Shown: piece after piece, positions 29,079 to 36,710 of the stretch | Layout of the letters: each line of letters starts with the position of its first letter | How positions within the stretch are numbered: position 1 is the stretch's first letter | DNA from: Cellvibrionaceae bacterium | Lineage (GTDB): Bacteria > Pseudomonadota > Gammaproteobacteria > Pseudomonadales > Cellvibrionaceae | Reading direction: 5' to 3' | DNA: 64,000 nt | NCBI GenBank assembly: GCA_021151825.1 | Contig: JAGKWQ010000009.1 | Span: 248,001-312,000, forward strand | The notes under the pieces: model-generated | Told to the model about the DNA's origin: nothing | Database searches by the model: none | The model's input: the letters and a program-made list of their open reading frames with translations, nothing else | Translations under genes and position numbers: made by a program

Positions 29079-30104
29079 GTGCCACTTTTTCTGCCGCATT
29101 TTAATATCCAGAAATTCAACACCCTCGCTGTTCCTGCGGCAGCGAATTATTTTGTCGCTGTACAAAACGATGAAGAATTGCGCGAGGCCTTGGCATTTGC
29201 CAAAGCAGAAAAACTGCCATTATTAATTCTGGGTGGCGGTAGCAATATTGTTTTACGTGCGGACTTTCCCGGTTTGGTCATTCATATAAAAAATCGTGGT
29301 TTGGATGTGGTTGCTGAAAATGATGAATTTGTCTGGCTTAAGGTTGCAGCCGGAGAGAATTGGCACCAATTAGTGGAATATACACTGGATAACGGTTATT
29401 ACGGATTGGAAAACCTCTCACTGATTCCAGGTAGTGTCGGTGCAGCACCGATCCAGAATATTGGTGCTTATGGTGTCGAACTAAAAGATGTATTCGCTGA
29501 ATTGAGTGCGCTGAATATTCAATCCGGATTGATGGTGTCGTTTACCAAAGAGAGTTGCCAATTTGGTTATCGCGACAGTATTTTCAAACAATCGCTAAAA
29601 GATCAGTATGTGATTACATCGGTTACTTTTAAATTAAGCAAAATACCGACGTTGAATTTGCAATATCCAGCGCTTCGCGCAGCCCTGGCAGATATTCCCG
29701 AGGATGAGATTTCGCCAGAACAGGTAAGTGCAGCGGTAGTTGCCATTCGCCAATCCAAATTACCTGACCCGCAACAAATCCCGAATGTGGGTAGCTTCTT
29801 TAAAAACCCGATTATTTCTGTGGCGCAGTTTGAGGCCTTGAAACTGCAATATCCCCAATTGGTGTCCTATCCGGTCAATGATTTACAAGTAAAGCTGGCG
29901 GCGGGCTGGTTAATAGATCAAGCTGGTTGGCGGGGAAAGGACGTTGATGGTGTACGGGTTCATCCGGATCAGGCATTGGTACTGACAAACCCGGGTAAAC
30001 TTGAAGGTAAACTTATATTGCAATTGGCCGATAGGGTGGTTGCTAGTGTACAAGAGCAGTTTGGCGTAATGCTGGAGATGGAGCCGCGAGTATATCCTGA
30101 GTGA
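29079..30104 (+). CDS. murB: UDP-N-acetylenolpyruvoylglucosamine reductase MurB
   Basis: FAD enzyme giving UDP-MurNAc for peptidoglycan. 341 residues from a GTG start with GAAGGT eight bases upstream. Flavin-binding ILGGGSNIVL, LIPGSVGAAPIQNIGAYG, FGYRDSIF, catalytic Ser region NVGSFFKNP, and a C-terminal acidic end (MLEMEPRVYPE). The length and the Tyr-loop pattern fit the type I (E. coli-like) enzyme. Confidence 0.95.
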   Translation: MPLFLPHFNIQKFNTLAVPAAANYFVAVQNDEELREALAFAKAEKLPLLILGGGSNIVLRADFPGLVIHIKNRGLDVVAENDEFVWLKVAAGENWHQLVEYTLDNGYYGLENLSLIPGSVGAAPIQNIGAYGVELKDVFAELSALNIQSGLMVSFTKESCQFGYRDSIFKQSLKDQYVITSVTFKLSKIPTLNLQYPALRAALADIPEDEISPEQVSAAVVAIRQSKLPDPQQIPNVGSFFKNPIISVAQFEALKLQYPQLVSYPVNDLQVKLAAGWLIDQAGWRGKDVDGVRVHPDQALVLTNPGKLEGKLILQLADRVVASVQEQFGVMLEMEPRVYPE

Positions 30105-30280
30105 GAAATGGTTATTGGCGCTTCATCATTTTGTTGCATAACCTAAAAATCTGAAGGATCAGGGATGCATAAAGTAATAAAAAACAGCGAGATTCCAGAT
30201 TATTGGCATTTAACCAGGCTTAAAAGGGATATTTAAGAGTGGTAGTTTGTGTGGACTCTCACTACAATCTCTAAAAATGT

Positions 30281-30298
30281 GCCAGCAAGTTAGCTGGC
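30281..30298. other. Small hairpin in the gap between murB and the response regulator
   Basis: GCCAGC-AAGTTA-GCTGGC, no T-tail, about 50 bases before the regulator start. The 243-base gap otherwise shows nothing I can name. It could be a weak murB end or part of the regulator leader. Confidence 0.35.
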
Positions 30299-30347
30299 TA
30301 TTGATAACAACAATGTCTGGTATCCGGTTTCGGGTTTGGGGGCTAGT

Positions 30348-31001
30348 TTGACAAAGATTCTCGTAGTCGATGATCACGATCTAGTTCGCATGGGGATAGT
30401 GCGTATGTTAGCCGACATAGACGGCTATCAAGTGGTTGGGGACGCCAAGAGCGGTGAAGAGGCGGTCACAAAGGCGCGTATTCTAAAGCCTGATGTAGTC
30501 CTGATGGATGTTAAAATGCCGGGGATGGGCGGCCTTGAAGCCACTAAAAAACTGTTGACCGTGAATCCGGTGATTAAAATTATCGCGGTTACTGCTTGTG
30601 ATGATGACTTGTATCCCACTCGTCTGATGCAAGCGGGCGCGGTTGGTTATGTCACTAAAGGGGCAGAATTTACCGAGATCACTGACGCAATCAATAAAGT
30701 GATTCGCGGTGATTTGTATATGAGCAACAGTATTGCCCAGCAACTCGCGTTGAAGACTTTCTCTGGCGGTAACAATCAGGAATCGCCATTTGAAAAATTA
30801 TCCCAGCGCGAACTGCAAACGGCCATGCTGATTGCCAATGGCCAGAAGGTGAATGATATTGCTAACACTTTTTGTGTCAGCCCTAAAACGGTTAATTCTT
30901 ATCGTTACCGTATTTTTGAAAAGCTTGATATCAATAGTGATGTAGAGTTAACGCTATTGGCAGTAAAACATAATCTTCTCGATCCGGAAGCAGTCGTATA
31001 A
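30348..31001 (+). CDS. gacA: GacA/UvrY-type response regulator
   Basis: 217 residues. REC domain with acidic pocket VVDDHD, phospho-acceptor in VVLMDVKMPG, TA switch and Lys in YVTKGAE; C-terminal LuxR-type HTH (LSQRELQTAMLIANGQKVNDIANTF...KTVNSYRYRIFEKL). Gene order gacA-uvrC-pgsA-tRNA is the hallmark of the GacS/GacA system, which controls RsmY/Z-type small RNAs and, in pseudomonads, secondary metabolism. I propose a TTG start at 30348, five bases after GGGGG, matching the usual N-terminus; an earlier TTG at 30336 overlaps that site. No sensor kinase in view. Confidence 0.9.
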   Translation: MTKILVVDDHDLVRMGIVRMLADIDGYQVVGDAKSGEEAVTKARILKPDVVLMDVKMPGMGGLEATKKLLTVNPVIKIIAVTACDDDLYPTRLMQAGAVGYVTKGAEFTEITDAINKVIRGDLYMSNSIAQQLALKTFSGGNNQESPFEKLSQRELQTAMLIANGQKVNDIANTFCVSPKTVNSYRYRIFEKLDINSDVELTLLAVKHNLLDPEAVV

Positions 31002-31018
31002 GCGACTGCTTTTTCTTT
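30989..31018 (+). terminator. Terminator overlapping the end of gacA
   Basis: Stem AGCAGTCG / CGACTGCT, loop TATAAG, then TTTTCTTT. The stem includes the last codons and stop of the regulator and ends 17 bases before uvrC, so it could limit read-through into uvrC. Confidence 0.75.
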
Positions 31019-31034
31019 CTGCAGACCTGTTTCA

Positions 31035-32873
31035 ATGACGCAAGACAGCGCTGAGCTTTTTGATTCCGTCCGTTTCCTTGCCAGTACTACCCAGCAGCCA
31101 GGTATCTACCAAATGTTTGGTAGTGATGGTGCTATTTTGTATGTGGGAAAAGCTAAAAATCTAAAGGCGCGTTTATCCAGTTACTTTCGCAAAACTGGTC
31201 TCACGCCCAAAACCCAAGCCTTGGTATCACGTATTGCTCGCGTTGAGGTAACGGTCACTGCCAGCGAAACAGAAGCGCTGATTCTTGAGCAGAACCTGAT
31301 TAAGTCCAATCGTCCTCCATACAATATTTTGTTGCGTGACGATAAATCCTATCCTTATATTTTTATTTCCAGCGGCGAGGATTACCCGCGCATTTCCTTT
31401 CATCGCGGCGCCAAGAAAAAACGTGGCGATTACTTCGGGCCATTTCCAAATGTGGGTGCGGTAAAGGAAAGTCTGAATTTTTTACAGAAAACGTTTCGTA
31501 TTCGCCAATGTGAAGACAGCGTGTATAACAATCGTACACGCCCGTGTTTGCAATACCAGATAAAGCGTTGCACCGCACCTTGTGTGGAATTTATCTCCCC
31601 GGAAGATTACAAAACCGATTTGCATCATACGCAGTTATTTTTAACAGGTAACAGTGACAAATTACTGAGCGAGCTTGCCGATAAAATGGACAGCGCAGCG
31701 CAGCAATTGCAATTTGAAAAAGCGGCAGCATATCGCGACCAGATTACCGCTTTGCGTATTGTGCAATCGCAGCAAGTAATTGAAGAGGGTAATGGTGATA
31801 TCGATGTAATAGCCGCTGAAATGCGTGCGGCTGCGATTTGTGTGCATGTTTTGTTTATTCGTCAGGGGCGGATCTTGGGGAGTCGTAGTTTTTATCCGTC
31901 ATCGACACTTGCGGAAACACCCTCTGAAATTCTTGCCGAATTTATTCCACAGTTTTATCTGGCTAGTACTGGCCGCGAAATTCCGCGCGAAGTTATTGTG
32001 AGCCATCCGTTAGATGAGACTGATTTGATCGCATCGGCTTTACAGCAGGCTGCGGGGCGCCAGGTATTTATTAATCATCAAGTGCGCAGTCACAGATCCA
32101 AATGGCTGCAGATGGCGGCAACGGCCGCATTGCAAAATCTTATTGCTCATGTGAACAGTAAGAAGAATTCGCTGGATCGTTTTGTTGCGTTGCAAGAAGC
32201 GCTTGGGTTGGATGAAACCCCACAGCGTTTGGAATGTTTTGATATTAGTCACAGTAGCGGCGAGCTAACTGTTGCAAGCTGCGTAGTGTTTGATACTAAT
32301 GGGCCGCTCAAGTCTGATTATCGCCGTTTTAATATTGAAGGTATTACCGGTGGTGACGATTACGCAGCCATGGAGCAAGCCTTGACCCGTCGCTATACCC
32401 GTTTACAAAACGGCGAAGGCAAATTGCCGGATATTCTGTTAATCGATGGTGGTAAAGGCCAATTGGGTAAAGCCAAAGAGGTATTATCTGAATTGGGCGT
32501 GCAGGATGTGCAATTGATTGGTGTAGCCAAAGGCACTACACGCAAAGCCGGGTTTGAAACCTTGTTTGACGGTGATACCGGCGCAGAAATCGTATTGCCG
32601 GGCGACTCACCAGCACTGCATTTGATCCAGCATATTCGCGATGAATCCCATCGTTTTGCGATTACCGGCCACAAACAGCGGCGCGACAAAAAGCGCAAAA
32701 CCTCGACCCTTGAAGATATTGCAGGTATTGGTGCAACCCGCCGCAGGGAGCTGCTGCGGCATTTCGGTGGTTTACAGGAAGTGCAAAACGCCAGCGTTGA
32801 TGATTTGGTGCGAGTGAGCGGGATTAGCCAGAAACTGGCTGAAGAAATTTACGCGTTTTTCCATAATGAATAA
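31035..32873 (+). CDS. uvrC: UvrABC excinuclease subunit C
   Basis: 612 residues, the normal length. Nucleotide excision repair nuclease making the 3' and 5' incisions around lesions. GIY-YIG domain (PGIYQMFGSDGAILYVGKAK), four Cys near residues 155-180 (RQCEDSVYNNRTRPCLQYQIKRC...PC), UVR motif (EKAAAYRDQITALR), C-terminal RNase H-like nuclease (ECFDISHSSGE) and paired helix-hairpin-helix (IAGIGATRRRELL, VSGISQKLAEEI). ATG start close behind the gacA terminator. Confidence 0.97.
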   Translation: MTQDSAELFDSVRFLASTTQQPGIYQMFGSDGAILYVGKAKNLKARLSSYFRKTGLTPKTQALVSRIARVEVTVTASETEALILEQNLIKSNRPPYNILLRDDKSYPYIFISSGEDYPRISFHRGAKKKRGDYFGPFPNVGAVKESLNFLQKTFRIRQCEDSVYNNRTRPCLQYQIKRCTAPCVEFISPEDYKTDLHHTQLFLTGNSDKLLSELADKMDSAAQQLQFEKAAAYRDQITALRIVQSQQVIEEGNGDIDVIAAEMRAAAICVHVLFIRQGRILGSRSFYPSSTLAETPSEILAEFIPQFYLASTGREIPREVIVSHPLDETDLIASALQQAAGRQVFINHQVRSHRSKWLQMAATAALQNLIAHVNSKKNSLDRFVALQEALGLDETPQRLECFDISHSSGELTVASCVVFDTNGPLKSDYRRFNIEGITGGDDYAAMEQALTRRYTRLQNGEGKLPDILLIDGGKGQLGKAKEVLSELGVQDVQLIGVAKGTTRKAGFETLFDGDTGAEIVLPGDSPALHLIQHIRDESHRFAITGHKQRRDKKRKTSTLEDIAGIGATRRRELLRHFGGLQEVQNASVDDLVRVSGISQKLAEEIYAFFHNE

Positions 32874-32977
32874 GTTTTTAGCGCTTAACCCTTAAGTCGC
32901 AGGGTGTGAAAGCCGCCTTGCTGGTGTATTATCGCGCCCGTTTTACTGATTTGTTCATCTGGCCCAGAGAATTGCCT

Positions 32978-33529
32978 ATGACGCTTGCCAACCAGCTGAC
33001 CCTGATGCGGATTTTCCTGATTCCGTTATTCGTTGTAGTGTTTTATTTACCGTTTGGTTGGGCCCATTTTGTCTCCTCCGTGATCTTCAGTGTTGCTGCC
33101 ATCACCGATTGGGCGGATGGTTATGTTGCGCGCAAATACAACCAAAGCACTCCTTTTGGTGCCTTTCTAGACCCTGTTGCCGATAAGTTGATGGTGGCAA
33201 TTGCCTTATTGTTGCTGGTGACCTTGCATCATGATTCAGTGTGGTTCGTGGTCGCTGCTGCAGTAATTGTTGGTCGTGAAATTATCATCTCTGCATTGCG
33301 TGAATGGATGGCAGAAGTAGGGCAGAGGGCAAGTGTGGCAGTTTCTTACATCGGTAAAATCAAAACCACATTGCAAATGACGGCAATTATCGTCTTGTTA
33401 GCAAATATTCCTTTGCTGTTACCCATCGGCTACATTGCGTTGGCTGGTGCAGCAGCATTAACGCTCTGGTCAATGGTGCTTTACCTACGTGCCGCATGGC
33501 CATTCCTGCTACCAAAAACCCCTGACTAA
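32978..33529 (+). CDS. pgsA: CDP-diacylglycerol-glycerol-3-phosphate 3-phosphatidyltransferase
   Basis: Makes phosphatidylglycerol phosphate at the inner membrane. 183 residues; the CDP-alcohol phosphotransferase motif is complete (DWADGYVARKYNQSTPFGAFLDPVADKL) and several TM helices are evident. The ATG at 32978 (MTLANQLTLMRIF) fits the family N-terminus; an upstream extension to 32906 is not typical. Followed by two tRNA genes, the conserved arrangement after gacA-uvrC-pgsA. Confidence 0.95.
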   Translation: MTLANQLTLMRIFLIPLFVVVFYLPFGWAHFVSSVIFSVAAITDWADGYVARKYNQSTPFGAFLDPVADKLMVAIALLLLVTLHHDSVWFVVAAAVIVGREIIISALREWMAEVGQRASVAVSYIGKIKTTLQMTAIIVLLANIPLLLPIGYIALAGAAALTLWSMVLYLRAAWPFLLPKTPD

Positions 33530-33647
33530 TAACGTCTTTTGATCGACCTGAGCAGCATTTAATCAAACCGTAAAAAACCTTGGGTTCAGTTATATAAAAG
33601 ACTAGGATTTTCAAAATGAGTCCGCTAGAATTGCGGCCTCTCGAAAA

Positions 33648-33721
33648 GGCGCGATAGCAAAGCGGTTATGCTCTGGATTGCAAATCCAGCGAGTCCGGTT
33701 CGACTCCGGATCGCGCCTCCA
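33648..33721 (+). tRNA. tRNA-Cys (GCA)
   Basis: Acceptor GGCGCGA / TCGCGCC, anticodon arm CTGGA-TTGCAAA-TCCAG with anticodon GCA, T arm TCCGG-TTCGACT-CCGGA, encoded CCA. 74 bases. Confidence 0.97.
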
Positions 33722-33753
33722 CTTTTCTTTACGTACCGACGTAAAGGCACTCT

Positions 33754-33840
33754 GCCCGAGTGGTGAAATCGGTAGACACAACAGATTTAAAATCTGTCGA
33801 TCTTTTGGTCGTGCCGGTTCAAGTCCGGCCTCGGGCACCA
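33754..33840 (+). tRNA. tRNA-Leu (TAA)
   Basis: Acceptor GCCCGAG / CTCGGGC, anticodon arm ACAGA-TTTAAAA-TCTGT with anticodon TAA, long variable arm, T arm GCCGG-TTCAAGT-CCGGC, encoded CCA. 87 bases, 32 bases after tRNA-Cys and probably co-transcribed. An integrase stump follows, so its 3' end is a likely integration site. Confidence 0.97.
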
Positions 33841-33850
33841 TGTTAAAAAA

Positions 33851-33916
33851 CACAAACAATTGTTTGTAACAACAAAACCCCACAAATCAACGACTTGTGG
33901 GGTTTTTTGTTTGTGC
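33851..33916 (+). terminator. Terminator after the tRNA pair, with nested outer repeats
   Basis: Core stem AAAACCCCACAA / TTGTGGGGTTTT (33874-33885 and 33895-33906) followed by T's. An outer CACAAACAA / TTGTTTGTG pair flanks it, and a perfect 16-bp palindrome ACAAACAATTGTTTGT is at 33852-33867. Confidence 0.85.
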
Positions 33917-33961
33917 TCAACTCGCATTTGCCCACACAAAAACGTATATTTTCACATGGTC

Positions 33962-33990
33962 ATTACGTTTTATTACGTCGGGGATTACGT
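33962..33990 (+). repeat. Three ATTACGT direct repeats before the integrase stump
   Basis: ATTACGT at 33962, 33972 and 33984, that is 10 and 12 bases apart, ending six bases before the ATG of the integrase remnant. Helical-turn spacing suggests binding sites, either an operator or integrase arm sites. Confidence 0.7.
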
Positions 33991-33996
33991 TTTTCT

Positions 33997-34362
33997 ATGG
34001 CAACTTTCAGGAAGATCGGCGACCGCTGGAGCGCCGAGGTGTATGTAAATGGCGTTCGCAAATCAAAGCGGCACGATACAAAAGCGCAGGCTAAAAATTG
34101 GGCATCCCAAACAGAATTTGAATTAGGCCAGATGGCTGATGGTGTAAGCACTACGCATATGCTGCTTGATGTGTTCAAAAAATATGCGGAAGAAATTTCA
34201 GAAACTAAAAAAGGCGCGCAATGGGAAATTGTTCGCTTGAAAATGTTCGAGCGGTTTTCAATTTCAAAAGTGCGTTTGGGTATATCGGTTGTTATTGCCT
34301 TGTTTAATCAACTTGATATATGCACACACCATAACAACCCACACAACAATGCTCGTTGCTAG
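33997..34362 (+). pseudogene. Truncated tyrosine-type site-specific integrase (N-terminal part only)
   Basis: 121 residues. The start MATFRKIGDRWSAEVYVNGVRKSKRHDTKAQAKNWA-type sequence is the usual N-terminal arm-binding fold of tRNA-targeting integrases, followed by the beginning of the core-binding domain (FKKYAEEIS...AQWEIVRLKMFERF). From about 34260 the sequence no longer looks like an integrase, and the catalytic R-H-R-Y domain is missing. It lies 156 bases after tRNA-Leu in the same direction, the usual place for the integrase of an element inserted at a tRNA. Remnant of a lost or rearranged element. Confidence 0.8.
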
Positions 34363-34452
34363 AAAAAATAAAAGTGTTATTTCTTGAGTGGTAAATACAT
34401 TTAACTCTGGCACTGTGCTGCTCCTTTGGATGCTTAAGTCCTTATTCAACAT
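34264..34452 (-). CDS. Possible small single-span membrane protein
   Basis: 62 codons; residues 26-50 (TLLFFLATSIVVWVVMVCAYI) form one clear TM helix between polar ends. A weak AAGAG lies before the ATG. It begins on the opposite strand exactly where integrase similarity stops, so it may belong to the DNA that replaced the integrase 3' part. No family recognised; it may be chance. Confidence 0.3.
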   Translation of the reverse strand: MLNKDLSIQRSSTVPELNVFTTQEITLLFFLATSIVVWVVMVCAYIKLIKQGNNNRYTQTHF

Positions 34453-34751
34453 GCGACTCTTGGGATGTGGTAGATAGTGGTGTGCCCAAGTTTATGGGCT
34501 TTTCCTGAATTCGCTTTTGCCGAACAGGTTTCTCCCTTTAGCATAGCCATGCAATTCGAGGCTTCCAAATTTCACCGTATTACACCAGATTGTCTTGAGT
34601 TGCATACTGACTCAGCGGCAGCCCGGCATGCCTTTCTGGCACCTGATGACGTGACGAAATCGTAAGTAATTGAAAAGAAAGTTAAGAGGTTGATTGCGAA
34701 GTCCCTATGTACGGACTATCTGTACAAATATCCTTATGTCCGAGGTATCCC
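34453..34751. other. Gap between the integrase stump and the antitoxin gene
   Basis: About 300 bases. A 62-codon open frame at 34477-34665 has no ribosome site or family features. The right end holds nested inverted repeats: TGTAC / GTACA at 34708-34726, and CGGAC / GTCCG reaching 34742. They lie just upstream of the antitoxin start, where DUF1778-type antitoxins normally bind to repress their own operon. Confidence 0.45.
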
Positions 34752-35020
34752 ATGGCGACATCCCGCTTAGACATGCGCCTTGATGAGCAAATTAAGGCTA
34801 GGCTGAAAAAGCCTCAGTATTGCTGGGCCATAAAAGCCTGACTGATTATGTTGTTAGCGTACTGAATGAAAATTCGACCAAGGTCATAGCTCAATATGAA
34901 TCCATGACTGTAGAAAACGATGTGTTCGATAGATTTATGGAAGCATGTAACAAGGCCAGCAAACCCAATTCCGCGCTGACAAATGCCGTTCAATTTGCTA
35001 AAGAACAGGGATTTAAGTGA
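34752..35020 (+). pseudogene. DUF1778 (TacA-type) antitoxin, frameshifted
   Basis: The ATG at 34752 with GAGG upstream gives MATSRLDMRLDEQIKA, the ribbon-helix-helix N-terminus of DUF1778 antitoxins. After about residue 16 the frame must shift to continue with AEKASVLLGHKSLTDYVV and the toxin-neutralising tail ending FAKEQGFK at 35020. The break lies near 34798-34800, where AAGGCTAGGCT would need one more A (AAGGCTAAGGCT). As written the protein is truncated after about 29 codons. Overlaps the toxin gene by GTGA. Either a real loss or a one-base sequencing error. Confidence 0.8.
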
Positions 35021-35546
35021 GCTATACAAAAGAGTTTGTAAGCCTGGATAAAACAATCTATGACAGAGAGTCTTTTGATTGTGGTGAGCAGAAACTAAAT
35101 AACCTCATTCGAGGCCAATCCTCAAGACTTATAGATGCGGGCATCAGCAAAACTATGGTGTTGCCTGCATTCTTATCTTTACCGAATGGAAAAGTGCCTA
35201 TCTGTGCGTTTTATTCCATTGCGCCATCATTAATAAAGCGTGAAGACTTGCTAGAAGAGGTCGCTAAAAAACTACCTCGCTATCCTATTCCGGTATTTCT
35301 TCTCGCGCAGCTGGCTGTGCACAAGGAATTTAAAGGGCTGGGCTTGGGTAAGGTTGCTTTCGTGAATGCGCTTGAATATTTCCACAACATAGTGCTCATA
35401 TGCCAGCGCATGCTGTAGTAGTGGATTGTTTCAATAAAAATGCAGAGAGCTTTTATGTAAAGTATGGCTTTCAGGAGTTGTGTAAATACAATGAGCGTTC
35501 CCGATTGTTCATCTCTATGAAGCAGTTGTCTGAGCTATTCAGATAA
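35017..35546 (+). pseudogene. GNAT-family (TacT-type) toxin, frameshifted
   Basis: GTG start overlapping the antitoxin stop. Residues 1-120 show the GNAT fold of tRNA-acetylating toxins: FDCGEQKLNNLI near the start, then LAQLAVHKEFKGLGLGKVAF, the acetyl-CoA P-loop (normally QxxGxG/A). Just after LEYF the frame runs into a stop at 35416-35418. The missing C-terminus (AHMPAHAVVVDCFNKNAE, SFYVKYGFQEL, ending at 35546) continues in another frame, implying one lost base near 35385-35396. Together with the antitoxin shift, the pair is probably dead if the reads are right. Confidence 0.8.
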
Positions 35547-35659
35547 TTTTTGATCTCCTAAAAAGCAGAAGCTGAAGAATTAACTGTGTGAATCGCAGAA
35601 ATTGTTTCAGCTTTTGTTAAAAATTTCAGGTTTTGAATGACGGAATAATCCAGGTTTTT

Positions 35660-36154
35660 TTAAGGCATGAGTAATCGAGTAAATGATAGCGAAGCTAATT
35701 TCCAATCATTACTTTCGTGTACATAAACTTCTGTGACCACCAAAGGATTGGTAACTTCTTTGCCACCTACTACAGCCAGAAGCGTAATTCTATTCAAGCA
35801 GATTGCAGTGTTACCAATAATGTTAACTGAAGCTTCATGAATATCCGCTTTCTTATAATGAATCCCTCCGCTTTTGATAATGTCCAATTCCTGCTGTCTG
35901 GACATAGTTCCACCCATGTGGACAAATACAGCTTTTTCATGAAATAAGGTTTCCAATTTTCCAATATTGCGTTCTGCCATCCATTGCCACTTTTCTTTTG
36001 AAAGATTGATGATTTCCTGCTCGTTACTCTTCGTGTGCATTTCTTTGGTTGTATTAGCATTTGCTGCCCACACTGACTGCCCGGCCATAATCGGAAGACA
36101 GACAAGTAAAATGATGGTTTTAAGCGCAGTAGTACAAGGTAACGAATATTTCAT
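35660..36154 (-). CDS. Exported NTF2-like (DUF4440/SnoaL-type) protein
   Basis: 164 residues with a signal peptide (TIILLVCLPIMAGQSVWA) and an NTF2-fold domain: SKEKWQWMAERNIGKLETLFHEKAVFVHMGG, IHEASVNIIGNTAICLNRI, and the closing DWKLASLSFTRL. Such domains serve as small-molecule isomerases, dehydratases or binding cups; the substrate is unknown. AGGA nine bases before the ATG. Last gene of the leftward operon that begins with the aldo-keto reductase. Confidence 0.75.
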   Translation of the reverse strand: MKYSLPCTTALKTIILLVCLPIMAGQSVWAANANTTKEMHTKSNEQEIINLSKEKWQWMAERNIGKLETLFHEKAVFVHMGGTMSRQQELDIIKSGGIHYKKADIHEASVNIIGNTAICLNRITLLAVVGGKEVTNPLVVTEVYVHESNDWKLASLSFTRLLMP

Positions 36155-36190
36155 AATGTAATTTCCTGATTTGAATAGAAGGCATTAATT

Positions 36191-36646
36191 TTATTCAGCG
36201 CTTAAATATTCTTTTTCTGTTACTGCTTCTAGCCAGATTGTTCTGCCCTTGGGATGATTTGTCGTTGTGGCTATATAGGAGAAACTGCTTTTCGGAGTTG
36301 AGGCGTGCCAATGCTCGACATTAGGAAGGCATTTGATCACTTCTCCTTTGTGTACAATTTTTACTGGTGTGCTACGTTCTTGGTAGTAACCGGTCCCTTC
36401 GGTGATCATGAGAATTTGACCACCCGGATGGGTGTGCCAGTTTAATTTTGCAGCGGGTTCAAAGGTTGCGTAAGTCACGTTGTAATTAAAGTTGTTGTCT
36501 GCTTCACTCAATTCACTTAACCACACCGTTCCGGTGTGGTGAGTATTAGGCGCTTTTTCTCCCTTAGGAAAAAGCGTGGTATCTTGCGCAAAAGCGTATG
36601 TTGAAAGTGATAAGGTAAACCCAGCTAGACAGATTAATTTTTTCAT
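36191..36646 (-). CDS. Exported single-domain cupin
   Basis: 151 residues: signal peptide (LICLAGFTLSLSTYAFA), then one cupin barrel with metal ligands in NWHTHPGGQILMITEG and the second motif NVEHWHAS. It resembles the cupins often found beside carboxymuconolactone decarboxylase-like genes. Predicted periplasmic; the reaction is unknown. 36 bases before the NTF2-like gene. Confidence 0.8.
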   Translation of the reverse strand: MKKLICLAGFTLSLSTYAFAQDTTLFPKGEKAPNTHHTGTVWLSELSEADNNFNYNVTYATFEPAAKLNWHTHPGGQILMITEGTGYYQERSTPVKIVHKGEVIKCLPNVEHWHASTPKSSFSYIATTTNHPKGRTIWLEAVTEKEYLSAE

Positions 36647-36710
36647 TGAATTTTCCTCTGCGATGAATTTTTTTTGAGTATTTAACGAAAATAGAGTTAT
36701 TTATTTAAGG

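Noticed and set aside
34477..34665. 62-codon open frame between the integrase stump and the antitoxin
   Set aside because: No ribosome site, no recognisable domain, lies in a promoter-like gap.
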